This document shows, one piece after another, positions 1 to 10,893 of a stretch of 64,000 nucleotides of DNA. The translations under genes were made by a program, and so were the position numbers. The stretch is from Nicotiana tabacum (lineage: Eukaryota; Streptophyta; Magnoliopsida; Solanales; Solanaceae). Location: the NCBI RefSeq assembly GCF_000715075.1, contig NC_134084.1, forward strand, positions 2,978,501 to 3,042,500, written 5' to 3'. The notes under the pieces are model-generated. The model did not search any database. It saw only the letters and a program-made list of their open reading frames with translations, and was not told the origin of the DNA. Within the stretch, counting starts at the first letter, position 1. Every line of letters begins with the position of its first letter.

Positions 1-1800
1 ATTTAGCTATTTCACCATTTTTAACTTCGGCTTGGGAGCTTCTTGGGCGATTTGAGAAGGAGATTTCAAGAGAACTTCATTGAGGTAAGGAATTTGGACC
101 TAAAACTCATTCTTATGCTATTAATTCATGGATAGGGCTAGAAATTATGGAAATCAAAGGTTAAAATTTGGGGAAACTAGAGTTTGAGAATTTAGGCCTT
201 CAATTGTGGATTGGAAAGACCATTTGGGGTCGGATTTGAGAACTTTTGACATGTATGAACTCGTGGGGAGATAAGGAATCTACTGATGTGAAAAATTTTG
301 AATTTCGAGACATGGGCCCAACGGTCGGGTTTTGGTAATTTCAGGATTTGTGCCCTTTGTTGATTGTTTCGCTTGGGCTTTGTTCCCTTAGCATATGTTG
401 ACGTACTCGTTCTGATTTTGGATAGATTCGACGCGCGTGGAGGCCGATTCGAGGGGCAAAGGTGTAGCGACCTAGAGATTTAGCCGGTTCGAGGTGAGTA
501 ATAATTGCAAATGATACTCTGAGGGTTTGAAACCCCGGATTGCACATCATAGTGCTATATTGAGGTGAGACACACGTTTGATGACGAGCGTGGGGTCGTG
601 CACTATTGGGGATTGTGACTTGGTCCGTCCCGATTGATGATTTTACTGCGCATTTGGTTGAAAACTTTTTGCTATCATCATTATTTAGGCTGAATGCTAT
701 ATTTGGGCTTAGTGCCAACTATTTGAACCCTTCGGGGATTTTTATTGATATTTCCTCACTGTTTTGACTTTACACTTGAACTCAGTCCTGTTATTTTTCA
801 TTGTTTTCATACTCAGCCATGTTTAGTCAGTTTTAAGACTTAAATGATATTTTAAATGATGTTTGGGCTGAGAAACACTGTTTTATTATTGTCCGAGGGT
901 CTTGTGAGTATTTTTGATTAAGTAAGGTTGAGGGCCTAGTTGTGAGGAAATACTGATATGAGGCTGAGGGCCTGAGATATGTACACCACGAGGTGGCTTG
1001 ATTGATATGAGGCCGAGGGCCTAGTTGATGTCACGAGATGGCTTGTTATTGCGCCTGGGCCGTAAGGGGCCCCTCCAGGAGTCTGCACACCCCCAGTGAG
1101 CACGGGTACCCATTGTGATGTGAGATTGAGCCCGAGGGGCTGTTATTGTTCTGAGATGTTGCCCGAGGGGCGGATGTGGTGATACTGTGCCCGAGGGGCG
1201 AACTTCCATTTGTTTACTCTACCTTAATTACCTGTCAATTACTTGTTTATTTGTGAAAGAGGATTTTACTTGACTTTCCACTGTTGTACTACTTTTAAAT
1301 GGTTTTACTGCTTCATTATAGAATGCCTTGTGCCTTACGTGTTTTCTTATTTTCAGTCGTTATTTACATTTGTTACTCACTGAGTTGGAGTACTCACTTT
1401 ACTCCTTGCACCCCTGTGTGCAGATTCAGGCGTTGCTGATCCTGCCAGTGCGAGTTGAGAGCTCCCGGCGGACATTCGGAGTTCACGAAGTATTTGTTTG
1501 ATGTTCGCAGACCCGTGTTTCTCCCTCTTTATCATTTCTATTTCATATCAGACTTTTGCTAGTTGTAGACCTTTCAGACTTGTATTGGGTTTTATAGATG
1601 CTCATGACTAGTGACACCCCGATTAGGGCTGTGTTGGGTTGTACTTCCGCACTTTATTGACATTATCCTCTACTTAGTATTGCTATATCATATTTTAGAC
1701 TGTTTTTATCTTATTTAACTGTTTAAAAAGTGAATTGGGTTTAAACCTTGTCTTCACGATAGGTGCCATCACGACCGGGTTCGGGTTTAGGGTCGTGACA
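1..1800. mobile_element. Ty3-gypsy LTR, 3' part (solo LTR or element end)
   Basis: The stretch ends at 1800 with GGTCGTGACA, the typical terminus of a large group of solanaceous gypsy LTRs. Its start lies outside the window. It carries GC-rich internal repeats at about 900-1210 (GAGGCCGAGGGCCTAG-like and GCCCGAGGGGC-like units) that stand out from the AT-rich surroundings. No gag or pol is visible. The short ORFs inside it are not genes. The lineage (Tekay/Del-like chromovirus) is inferred from recalled LTR character, not from a search. Confidence 0.75.
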
Positions 1801-2397
1801 ATCGGACTACCTTTTTTTTAATTCTATATGTCATGGAAAAGTCTTCTTTCAATTATAAATTCTCTCACAAGCTTGCTTTAGTATCCTTTTAAATGTATTT
1901 TTTTCATTGCTATTTAATTTGATTTTGTGATCATATGAAAGTTGTAGATTATTAGTTGTCTGATTATATATTTTAAGTTATCCTTCAACACTATTTAGGT
2001 TTTTAAGGACTTGTTCTTGCTGACTGAAAAAGGAAGCATGATAGCTTGTAAAATTAAAATTATAAGATTTTTAAGGATTTGTTCTTGCTGAAACTGAAAA
2101 AGGAAGCATGATAACTTGCGAAATTAAAGTTATAATATTATTAAACTGAAATAAATTTTAAGTTGAATTATTGACTTATGATTGAGGATTTTTACGAGAG
2201 CTTCTTTATTTATTGAGTTATTATGCACATTTAACATATATAATTATCTTTTGATTTATTTAGTTATTATGCACATTTAATATATATAATTATCTTTAGG
2301 AACTTATTCTTTTATTTTATTGTTTAAACACAAATTTTAAATAAATTAGTACTCATTGAAATAGAATACACGCGCATCGCGTGTATCTTGAGACTAG
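1801..2397 (+). mobile_element. Helitron 3' end fragment
   Basis: At 2368-2384 a perfect 7-bp stem (ACACGCG / CGCGTGT) with a 3-nt loop is followed nine bases later by CTAG at 2394-2397 and then T. This is the classic Helitron 3' end: a hairpin just upstream of CTRR with insertion before T. Upstream are two internal tandem duplications, about 2000-2136 (period about 68) and 2214-2298 (period 47). The gypsy LTR ending at 1800 probably inserted into this element. The 5' TC end is not in view. Confidence 0.65.
2000..2298. repeat. Two short tandem duplications inside the Helitron fragment
   Basis: Unit one begins with TTTTTAAGGA and includes GGAAGCATGATA; it occurs twice with a period of about 68 bp. 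Unit two includes TTATTATGCACATTTAA and ATAATTATCTTT; it occurs twice with a period of about 47 bp. Confidence 0.6.
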
Positions 2398-2802
2398 TAC
2401 TTTTATAATAATAATAATAATAATAATTATGGGTTCAGTTGGATACTATTTATGGAAACACATCACGTTTAACTTAATGGAATTTATGAACCATTTGTAA
2501 ATGACAAGCTGCTGGACGGCGGTGTTCAACCTTCTTACGTTCCTACTTTCTTACGTTCCTACTATAATGATATCCACCATGAGAATTGAAATGTAGACAC
2601 TTTTTCCATGATTTTCTTGTTTTTGGAGTTAACGGGAGATATTAGGGTAGAGGGATCCAAGAACTAAGCTCTCTCTCGTTTTTCACTCGATATTCGATGC
2701 TCGCATTGAAGCCTCGATTAATTTGGATTCGTGCTGCGTAAGGCTCATTAAAGAAAAAAACACTTTTTATAGACTTTTTTCATACCTAAGGCTCGAACCA
2801 GA
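2398..2802. other. Intergenic, (TAA)n microsatellite
   Basis: A (TAA)7-8 microsatellite lies at about 2405-2427, directly after the Helitron end. I see no gene or other recognisable element in the rest. Confidence 0.5.
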
Positions 2803-2990
2803 AATAGAGGCGGACCCAGAATTCGGCAGTCGCAGACTCGCCGGGGCACCATGATAAATTTATATCACTGCTCATAAAGATTGGTACGGGAGATTATATA
2901 CTAATATCTGACTATTTCTTGAAGATATTTACAAGTATACATGGAGTTTTTGTCAAAATTTCTGAGTGTCGGTGGGTCCTCTCCCAATTG
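2803..2990 (+). mobile_element. MITE-like repeat, family also at 28485-28677 (inverted)
   Basis: The sequence from AGAGGCGGACCCAGAATTCG to about GGTGGGTCCTC matches the reverse complement of 28485-28677 over its whole length. Shared blocks include GAATTCGGCAGTCG, ACTGCTCATAAAGATTG, AATATCTGACTAT and ATGGAGTTTTT. The GAGGCGGA start resembles ends of solanaceous hAT MITEs. Confidence 0.6.
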
Positions 2991-4256
2991 TATGTTTCTA
3001 CCCAATCTATTCTAATAACACTCAAAAGAAAGCAAAGATTTGATATTTTTTAGCTACAAATAGTTAATTCGCTAATATTTATAACATTTAACTAATATTA
3101 GTAATATTTAATGAATTTATCAATTTTTATAGTAAGCTACTTGTAAATGGACGTAACTGATACTTTTGCGGGGAAAAATGCAAAATTTATTAGTGAAACA
3201 TAAAATATGTCCGATTGAAACAGATCAAGGAATTAGAGTTAGCCGGTTTATATTGATTTATCTTTTATACTTATATATATATATATAAGTTAGCAGCGTT
3301 TTTATTTTGATTTCTAGAAAATAACCCTGCTAGTACATTGAAAATATGAATATTTTTATTTTTCACCCATTATGTTATTACTAATTAGCTGATTATTTTG
3401 ACATATACATCAAATTGTCTCGAGTTTGGGCCACTGTCCAGCCCTAGTAGACCCGGTCCGTCTTCTTCACACTAACTTGGGCTATAAGGCCCAACTAATA
3501 CATTTATCCGAAAATATTCCAAAAACCAAACTAAAATCCAAAATATTACAAAAATATAGTAATATTTTTTGAGGTAGCCTTTAACTTTTGACACCGGCTT
3601 GCCCCATGGACATAACTTTAAGGTCAAAAATTAAATATCTTACCTATGAGATATTAATGTAGGTTGTCTCCATCACAGTCACACCTCGTGGGAAGTTATC
3701 CTTTCTCGGATCTTACGTGAACATGAAATATTTTATGTACCGAATTCACTTTTTTACGAGGCAAACGAACGACAACACTTGTTAAATTGGAGGGTTATTC
3801 AAAAATCCGCTGTGAGGATTATTTGTATACTTCACTCAATAAAATCAATAGCTTTTGAATTCTAGTCTTCAAAAGTGCAATGAAACAAATATAATCATTT
3901 CAATGACCAATTTAGTTGAGCTGATAGCAAACATAATAAGTGCACTGCCAATTAATTTTGGCCACCCCTATAAGAAAATATTAATGTTATTTAATAATTT
4001 ATCTCAAAAAAATGACAATGTTACAAATAGCAACACTAAATACACCAAAATATTCATGCATGTTTCTCTTTCTCATGACATCAACAATTATAGAACTACT
4101 ATAAAATGAAAAAAAAAAAAAAAAAGGCTTTGATTTTCTTTTCACAAAATTTCTGGTGAAAAAAAAGGAATTTTTATAAGAAAATTTTCAATTAAAGAGA
4201 AAAATGGGGCCTCCTTTGAATGAATTTTTTGAAATAATGTTTTGAAAATTTAAACA
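2991..4256. other. Intergenic AT-rich spacer
   Basis: No gene or complete element was recognised. It holds a short (TA)n tract near 3273-3288 and an A-run at about 4108-4125. The 84-codon ORF at 3855-4109 looks like chance: AT-rich codons and no recognisable domain. Confidence 0.4.
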
Positions 4257-4583
4257 GATAGGGCCAATCATATAACCACTGACAAAAACAACCTTTCCCC
4301 CACACATATTGATATGTTTCAAATTTCGAATTTGATCATTACTTCTTTCTTTTTCATTTACACTTCAATCCACTCTTCTTGTCCCCCAAAAATTATAATT
4401 AATTCATTAAAACCAAGTTTGGTTTAGCTTCATGGACTGATCTTGTTAGCTTTTCTGTTTTTTTCACTAACTCCCACCAAACATGTTGCCGAGCGCTTTA
4501 TCCCTCAATGTGTGATTTTTCGAGACGAATTTGAATTTAGTCTATTTTTAGGTTGTTGTTACTATCAGATTTTTTTTTTAATT

Positions 4584-4740
4584 GAAGGGGAACTTGGTGT
4601 AATTGGTAAAGTTGTTGCTATGTGACCAGGAGGTCACAAGTTTGAGCCGTGAAAATAGCCTGCGTACAATAGACTTCTTGTTGTCTGAATCTTCCCCGGA
4701 CCCTGCGCATAACGGAAGTTTAATGCACCGAGCTGCCTTT
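4584..4740 (+). mobile_element. tRNA-derived SINE (Au/SolS-like)
   Basis: The head is GGGGAACTTGGTGTAATTGG (A-box region), followed by a B-box-like GTTTGAGCC and the body landmarks TCCCCGGACCCTGCGCATAACGG and ACCGAGCTGCC. This is the usual order of a solanaceous tRNA-derived SINE. A run of T follows. Confidence 0.7.
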
Positions 4741-4744
4741 TTTT

Positions 4745-4940
4745 ATTTGTTATTTTTTTTATTATCTTTTGCTTTGATTTTCTTGGTATCGTATTGTTGT
4801 TGTTACTACTTGTTACCACTGCTTCTTTTCATCTTTTTTTTTAGCGTAAGGTCAATCAGAAACAATTTATCTACTTTTTCAAGGTAGGGGTAAGGTCTAC
4901 ATACACAATATCCTCCCTAAACCCCACTTGTGAAATTTTA
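4745..4940 (+). mobile_element. 5'-truncated RTE-type LINE, 3' end
   Basis: It contains CTTTTGCTTTGATTTTCTTGG, then AAGGTAGGGGTAAGGTCT, CCTCC..ACCCCACTTGTG and TTACTGGG, ending in a short TTG repeat. The same tail is seen at 43165-43293 downstream of an RTE reverse-transcriptase fragment. Confidence 0.65.
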
Positions 4941-4994
4941 CTGGGGTTTTTTTGTTGTTGTTAAATTTGGATTTAATCGAGCCTCAATATGGGT

Positions 4995-5332
4995 TCGTGT
5001 AGTGGAAGCAATCTCTTGCTGAAATGCAGGGTAAGGCTGCATATAATAGACCCCTGTGGTCCGAACCTTTCATGGACCCCGCGCATAGCGGGAGGTTAGT
5101 GCACTGGGTTGTCCTTTTTTTTATCTGTTATTTTCGTATTATCTTTTGCTTCGATTTTCTTAGTATCTTGTTGTTGTTACTGATTGTTCTCACTGCTTCT
5201 TTTCATCTTTTTTTGAGCCGAAAGTCAATCAGAAATAATTTATCTATCTTTTCAAGATAGGGGTAAGGTCGCGTACACACTATTTTCCCCATACTCTATT
5301 TATGGACTTTTACTAAGTTTGTTGTTATTGTT
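4995..5332 (+). mobile_element. Second SINE plus RTE-LINE fragment pair
   Basis: A headless SINE body (GCAGGGTAAGGCTGCATA, GACCCCGCGCATAGCGGGAG, TGCACTGGGTTGTCC) at 4995-5115 is followed by a truncated RTE tail at 5117-5332. Its TTG/TTA-rich end is degraded. It is the partner of the pair at 4584-4940 within the duplicated segment. Confidence 0.6.
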
Positions 5333-6260
5333 GCTTAATTTGGATTTAATCGGGTCAAAATACAAATACCGAGCATCGGATGGGAAATAAAAAAAAATAT
5401 CTTTTCTAAAAAATATCTCTTAGGCCGATGAGCCTCATAATATTTATACTCTAAACTGATAGGGCCAATCATAACCAATGAAAAAACAAATCTTTCCCCA
5501 CATAAATACATATGTTTCTGAACTTTTATTTACACTTTCAAGCCACTCTTCTTGTCCCCAAAAAATTCATAACTAATTATTGTACAAAGAAAGTGGCGGG
5601 TTACTGAAACCCAAGTGTGGTTTAGGTTCATGATTTTTTTTAAAGGAAAATAATATTGTATATATATATATATATTCTGTATGTTATATACAAAAATTAT
5701 AAATTTTATATATTTTTTGGCTATTGAATATAAATAGTTTCTGGTGGGGGCTAAAAGTGAAAAAAGTCCCTAATAAATATAGTAGCTTGCACCTATTTAT
5801 CTGTTGTTCTAGAAGATCGTGAGTTAACTAGTATATAATCACACACAAAGCAAATAGAGGAAAAAAAAAGATAATACAAGGATTTAACGAGATTCGACTA
5901 AGCATTATCTTCGAGGTAGAAGCAGAAAGAGTTTTTCACTATGAATGAGAAAAAAAACACAGTATAATCTATAGAATTTCCAACTGAAACCCCTATGTAC
6001 AAATCCCAAATAATCATGAACCTATAAGAGAATAATTTTTCTGGTCCAACAACGACAAGTTTTCCTTTTCCAAATCTACTAGAACAATGGGTTTCGCAAA
6101 CCTACAAGGATATTATAAAATTCCTAAAAATACGAAAGACAAAAATCAAGACATAAATAACAACTGCTTTAGCCCTACAAAGAGGAACATTTCTATTTCT
6201 TATATAAACTTCTTGTTGATATAATAAATGTGGGCTCTTCTCAATTATATTTCTAGATGA

Positions 6261-6270
6261 ATATATAAAA
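6261..6270 (+). promoter_or_regulatory. Putative TATA box of the LOR gene
   Basis: ATATATAAAA lies about 60 bp upstream of the ATG at 6327, a plausible core promoter with a short leader. The 5633-6326 interval contains no gene; it includes a (TA)n tract near 5657-5674. Confidence 0.45.
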
Positions 6271-6326
6271 ATTCTCATATTAAGAAGTTTTGTTCTACCA
6301 ATTTGTGAATTCTGTAGGCTTTTCCA

Positions 6327-8321
6327 ATGGCTAGAGTTTACCCTCAGACATCAACTTCTTCTTCTTCTTTTTCTTCAACAAATCCATACATAACTATGAG
6401 AAGAGAAACATTCACTTTATGGATGAAATCTTTGGTCTACCATGGAAATGGCTGCACTGTTTTTGACTCAAAAGGCAATATAATTTACAGGATTGACAAT
6501 TACAACAGAAAATGTAGCAAAGAAGTCTATCTCATGGATTTACAAGGCAAAGTTCTCTTTTCCATACGACAAAAGGTAAAAGAAGAAAAATCAACATTGT
6601 ATTTTTAGCTAACTTGAGTACGGCAGTCAGTGGCGGATCCAAAATTTAGATGATGTTGGTTCTAAAATACATGGAAGGGGAGCCTTGGAGCAAAGGTCAA
6701 GTTGTTCTGTGTGACCTATAGGTCAGGGTTCGAGCCGTGGAATCAGCTGCTTGCATTAGGGTAGGCTGCATATATTACAACCTCTTGGGTGCGGCCTTTC
6801 CTGGACCCTGCGTGAAAGCGGGATGCTTTGTGTACTGGGCTGCCTTGCCTAATTCTAAAATACATATTTAACTATGTCTATATTTATTTTTGGCACATAT
6901 ATGTAGTTTGATATGCCATCGGTAGGTCATATGTTCAAGCCATAAAATTACCTTCTGCCACCTGTGATAGGATAGACTGCCTACATATCACACTCCTTAG
7001 GTACGGCTCTTTCTGGATCCTGCATGAATACGAGATGTTTTGTGTACTGGACTTGCCTAGCAAAAGTAGTGATTCTAACTCGCGAACAATGGCAGAATAA
7101 CATGCTTTGAAGGGTGTCGATCGACACCCCTTTGTCTGAAAATTACACTATGTAGCTTGGCAGAAAAAAAATTTATGTATATATATGCGCTACATATCTC
7201 ACACCCGTTGGCTTTTTCGTGGGTTTACTTCTTTATATTTTGGCCCTTCTATAGTAAAACTTTTGGCTCCGCTACTGCTCGCGAACTCATTATTGGATCT
7301 TCCACTGCATGCAGAATCTTAATATTATTAAGCTAGTAATTTGTGTTTATACTAAAGTTTTCTATTGTTTATTTTGCAGAAACTTCAAGTTTTTGGACAT
7401 TGGAATGGCTATAAATGGAGCAATGATAATTTGATTGAGATACCTTGGTTCCAAGTAAAGAAAAATGGTTATGTCCTATGGGGAGATTACTTAAACTATG
7501 ATGTTACTTTATTAGGATTTGATGAAGCTGAAACAAGCTGCTATAAGATTGTAGGTCTACAAGGCAAATCAGAATTCAAGATTGTCAGCAGAGTAAACAA
7601 ACTTATTGCAGAGGTTTGTCACTATCTTGTTTATTCAATATTGCTCAGTTTTATAAGAGTTTAAATTCTATATACTGATTCAGTAAAAAATATTTACACA
7701 TGCAATTAGATAACTTACAAGATATTAATTAACTAAAGATAAATTTCTATGATAAGTATTATTAATTAGTAAAATGATAAAAATATTAACTAACATGCTA
7801 TCATGGTAAAACTACACTATAATAACAACGATAGCGTTTAATTCCAAACAATTTGGGGTCGGTTGTTTGGATTCTCATTTTTCATAAACTTATCAAGACC
7901 AATATTATGTATAAAAAAAAAAAGTATATAGTAGAAGTTCTCTTTATTTTATATTGATAGAACATGTTAAACTGAACTGATGATGTAAAAAACTATGTTA
8001 TACTGTTGATATTTTAAACTTAAATCTCTTTAAAAAAGTGATGAGTGTATAATACTAGTTTTCTTTTTTTGTCAAATCAGTATATATGCTTCAAAATTTC
8101 CTGATTATTAAATCATTTTATAGCTATGGATTTTTTTTATTAATTGGAATTTGATTTTAACAAAATCAGTAATTGGGTTTATGCAGGTAAAACAAAAAAA
8201 ATCATCTTGTGGAGTTCAATTTGGAAATGATGTGTTAAGTTTGGTGGTGGAACCTCATATTGATCATTCATTAGTTATGGCTCTTGTGACTGTTTATGGC
8301 TTGATACAACAAAGACTATGA
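6327..8321 (+). CDS. LURP1-related (LOR, DUF567) protein, 3 exons
   Basis: Exon model: 6327-6575, 7380-7613 and 8187-8321, all phase 0 with GT-AG introns, giving 205 aa. The protein has the LURP-one-related layout: an N-terminal FTLWMKSLVYHGNGCTVFDS strand, then FRIDNY-like text (YRIDNY), VYLMDLQGKVLFSIRQK at the exon 1/2 junction, a central W/G-rich part (GHWNGYKW, VLWGDYLNYDV), and a final strand ending before QQRL. The family folds like the tubby/scramblase C-terminal beta-barrel. In Arabidopsis, LURP1 is needed for basal defence to an oomycete, but most LOR members have no known role. Length matches the usual 190-220 aa. Intron 1 (6576-7379) is almost wholly transposon sequence; intron 2 is AT-rich. 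No sign of decay is seen in the exons. Function beyond the family level is unknown. Confidence 0.88.
6673..6852 (+). mobile_element. tRNA-derived SINE with 13-bp TSD
   Basis: The head is GGGGAGCCTTGGAGCAAAGG, with a B-box-like GGTTCGAGCC and landmarks TTGCATTAGGGTAGGCTGC and CCTGGACCCTGCGTG. It is flanked by TTCTAAAATACAT at 6660-6672 and again at 6853-6865. It sits in LOR intron 1 in the sense orientation. Confidence 0.85.
6893..7064 (+). mobile_element. Second SINE copy in LOR intron 1 (degraded)
   Basis: Same family as the SINE at 6673 but with a worn head. GGTCATATGTTCAAGCC replaces the B-box region, followed by ATAGACTGCCTACATATCAC, TGGATCCTGCATGAATACG and TGTGTACTGGACTTGCC. Confidence 0.65.
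7087..7277. mobile_element. hAT-like MITE with 8-bp TSD CTCGCGAA
   Basis: It is flanked by CTCGCGAA at 7079-7086 and 7278-7285. Its ends are CAATGGCAGA and CTCCGCTACTG, decayed forms of the CAGTGGCGGA terminus. The internal GAAAATTACACTATGTA is shared with the MITE at 24660-24930. Confidence 0.8.
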
Positions 8322-8553
8322 GTGTTCCTTTTTATTTTTATTTACATTTTTTAATCTTTCTAGGAAATTACCGCATAACGGGATTTTGAATTAGTCGAGT
8401 TAATAAATTTCGGATACCGAATGAGTTTCAGAGAGATAGTTGTGATAGTTTAAAGCGCACAAATGTAGCCAAAAACATAGATAGTTTAAAATGTACAAAT
8501 GTACAATCGAGTAATATCATTTCAAGAAATTATCATACATATATTTACTCTGT

Positions 8554-8662
8554 TATCTTGAGCCGAGAATCTATCGAAAACAACATCTTTACGTTTACAA
8601 GGTATGTATACATTACCTTCCCCAAATTCCACTTGTGAAATTACGCTGGGTTTATTGTTGTT
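8554..8662 (+). mobile_element. 5'-truncated RTE LINE copy with 15-bp TSD
   Basis: The body reads TTGAGCCGAGAATCTATCG through ACAAGGTATG and CCCCAAATTCCACTTGTG to GCTGGGTTTATTGTTGTT. It is flanked by ATATATTTACTCTGT at 8539-8553 and 8663-8677, a perfect 15-bp TSD. It lies just downstream of the LOR gene. Confidence 0.8.
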
Positions 8663-9244
8663 ATATATTTACTCTGTCAATATTTGTGTCGAATGATTAA
8701 ACGGATTATTATTTAATTGATTCTTCTCAATTAGACTTTTTTTTTTAAAAAAAAAAAACAATTTTAGTGAGTTGTTAAATCCTGGATTGAATCGGAAAGA
8801 AATGTTTATATTAGAGAATTCAGCTTATTCTTAATAGCACGACACCATTACTGAATGGTGGATTTCAATACTGAATGGTGGATTTCAGTTCTTTTTCATT
8901 TGAAAGGAATATGTGTAACCCAAATTTCGAGTTTGAAATATATATAAAACAAACAAGTATCTAACCATATTTAGAAAGAAATTAAGAAAAGAGCAGCTCG
9001 GTATATAAAGTATTTCGCATTCATGCAAGATCCGGGGAAAGCTCGAGCCCTAGGGATGTGACATAGTTAGCCTATCTTAATGCAAGTAATGGCTACTTCC
9101 ATGGTTCGAACCTGTCACCTATATTTGATTCTAAAAAATAATGAGTGCGACAATCTTTGTACTATTTTAAATCTAAAGAAAATATTCTCCTTTTCAAAAC
9201 GTTAATTCAAGGGCTTATGGAGGTAAAATCTTATGTGTATTTAG
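8663..9244 (-). mobile_element. SINE on the minus strand (8991-9122) in AT-rich spacer
   Basis: At 8991-9122 the reverse complement of the SINE family at 6673 is readable: CATTCATGCAAGATCCGGGG, GGGATGTGACATAGTTAGCC and a B-box region ATGGTTCGAACC. The remaining bases to either side show nothing recognisable apart from homopolymer tracts. Confidence 0.65.
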
Positions 9245-9558
9245 TAGGCGTTTGGACATGAATTCCAAAAAAAAATTCAAATTTAGAATTTTACTAAAAT
9301 TTGAATTGAAGATGAAGTTGTGTTTGGTTATAATTTTTGCAATATATTTGGATGTCTTTTTTTTTTAACATGTTTTGCAACTAAAAATTAGCAACCTTCC
9401 CATTTGCAATTGAAAAACTAGTTCTCACCAGTTTTTTAAATTTGAAAATACATTTTCAAGTGAGATTGAAAAAAATATATGATTTTGATAACGAAACACT
9501 ATTTTAAAAAAAAAATAAAAAATAAAAAATAAAAATTTTCTTATGTCCAAACGGTCTA
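9245..9558. mobile_element. MITE with GGCGTTTGGACAT / ATGTCCAAACGGTC termini
   Basis: The inverted ends share CGTTTGGACAT. The inside is AT-rich with TTTGAATT-type blocks, as in the outer MITE at 41592-61999. A clean TSD was not found. Confidence 0.6.
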
Positions 9559-9749
9559 TTAATTTGTCCAAGTACCTACATTTAATGGTAGTTGGGCTGT
9601 AAACTCATATTTCTACTTGATTAGATTGTCTCACTTGAAGTAACAATTCATGCATTTCATAATAGTGATGATACCATATTTAGTTTGCAGAATAATAATT
9701 CAGGCATGGCAGAAGAATATTGGTTGATATAGAATTGTTGTTGACATGG

Positions 9750-10078
9750 GCATACATCGGAATTTTGTAAGTGATGTCAAAATTTATAAAAGAACGAAAA
9801 TAATAACTTTAATTATAATTTTACTTCGTCACAATTTTTAACCACATAGATTCTCTCAAATATTTGCAAAAAAGATGTTCTAGCTGAGGTTCGAACCGCT
9901 GACCTCTTAGAGCAAAATCAAGCAAACAATCAATGCGCCAAGAGACAATTTATGTCAAGTGATGTTATTTTTTCCTACTTATCCGCTTTCTCACAGTATT
10001 AATACATATATTTAGTAAAAAAAAATACGAAGCGGTGTCGCATTACACCGCTTCGATAAATGTGCATACGCCCCTGAT
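9750..10078. mobile_element. hAT-like MITE, same family as 20220-20627
   Basis: It shares with 20220-20627 the order GTAAGTGATGTCAAAATTTATAAAAGAA, CTCTCAAATATTTGCAAAA, GACAATTTATGTCAAGTG, and a terminal hairpin-like block CGAAGCGGTGTCGCATTACACC. It ends CATACGCCCCTG. The 5' terminus is worn, and only a partial ATTGTTG match is seen as TSD. Confidence 0.65.
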
Positions 10079-10137
10079 TGTTGGTTCTTTTTATAGGGAT
10101 TCAATGCTAAAGATGAGAAAATTAAAGACCAAAAAGG

Positions 10138-10255
10138 ACAGTTCGTGCACAAAGCATCTCACGTTCATATAGGGTATGAAAAAAATCGCATCCCAAGGGT
10201 ATGTGATGTAAATAGCTGACTCGAACTCATAACCTATAGGTCACACGAAAAAGTT
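10138..10255 (-). mobile_element. SINE fragment, minus strand
   Basis: Landmarks on the reverse strand: GTGCACAAAGCATCTCACGTTC, TCCCAAGGGTATGTGATGTA and a B-box region CTCGAACTCATAACCTATAGG. Same family as the SINEs at 6673 and 28336. Confidence 0.65.
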
Positions 10256-10732
10256 AAAAGACTAAAACTATAAATAATAAAATAATAGTAAGAAGAAAAA
10301 AAAATTATTAGAAGTTTTTTTGATAAGAGTAGGTTTTTGGAAGTGAAGGGAGCCATTCATTTACATGAACAAAACCACGTGTATTAGCTGTCTCTATTAT
10401 TAATCAGCTTGATATTAAACACGTAACATGATGAAAATATACTATAGATGTGTTATGTGTAATCACTTCTTCCTATGTACAGAGAAGAGAGGTCATCGGA
10501 TACCATAAACTCGACAAAAATTATATATATATATATTGAAAACAGGTATATATTTATCTGAAATTCTTAAGTTCAAAAGTTTGATGAGACGTTGATTGAG
10601 TAGTCTGCTCATGTACCCATCACCTCCAAATCTCGAATCCACCCTTGTTGTCTAAGATATCTCCAAATCCCGATCAATATCCTCTCACTTCAACTATTTC
10701 ATTAGTATATTTGCTATTTCTTGTCAGTACAT

Positions 10733-10893
10733 AAACAACAACAACCCAGTATAATCTCACTTCGATAATCTCACTCCAAATAGACTTCCGGCATCCTTCC
10801 CTCCAAGAACTTCCCACCTTGCTCTTGGGGAGACTCGAACTCACAACCTCTTGGTTGGAAGTGGAGATTGCTTACCATCAGAGCAACCCCTCT
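10733..10893 (-). mobile_element. TS SINE, minus strand, internally deleted, 15-bp TSD
   Basis: It reads on the minus strand from GGGGTTGCTCTGATGGTAAG and GTTGTGAGTTCGAGTC to AAGAGCAAGGTGGGAAG, then a shortened tail ending GGGTTGTTGTTGTT. Flanks are TTCTTGTCAGTACAT (10718-10732) and TTCTCGTCAGTACAT (10894-10908), 14 of 15 identical. The tail lacks the usual GGAAACAGCCTC block. Confidence 0.85.

Larger units (their letters stand above)
4257..5632. repeat. About 1.2-kb segmental duplication upstream of the LOR gene
   Basis: The block at 4257-4440 (GATAGGGCCAATCATA, CTTTCCCC, CCACTCTTCTTGTCCCC, TTTGGTTTAG, TTCATG) recurs at 5458-5632 with the same order of landmarks, an offset of about 1200 bp. 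Between them are two SINE plus RTE modules, each followed by AATTTGGATTTAATCG, so that part is also duplicated. The second copy ends about 0.7 kb upstream of the LOR start codon. Confidence 0.65.
6628..7307. mobile_element. hAT-like MITE in LOR intron 1, hosting further insertions
   Basis: The 5' end CAGTGGCGGATCCAAAA pairs with the 3' end TATTGGATCTTCCACTG (14 of 17 complementary). Inside are a SINE with a clean TSD, a second SINE, and a smaller hAT MITE. I do not see a convincing 8-bp TSD for the outer element. Confidence 0.55.

Noticed and set aside
341..1209. ORFs in the first gypsy LTR (125 and 62 codons, minus strand)
   Set aside because: They lie inside LTR sequence, antisense, with no domain; LTRs of this type often contain such chance frames.
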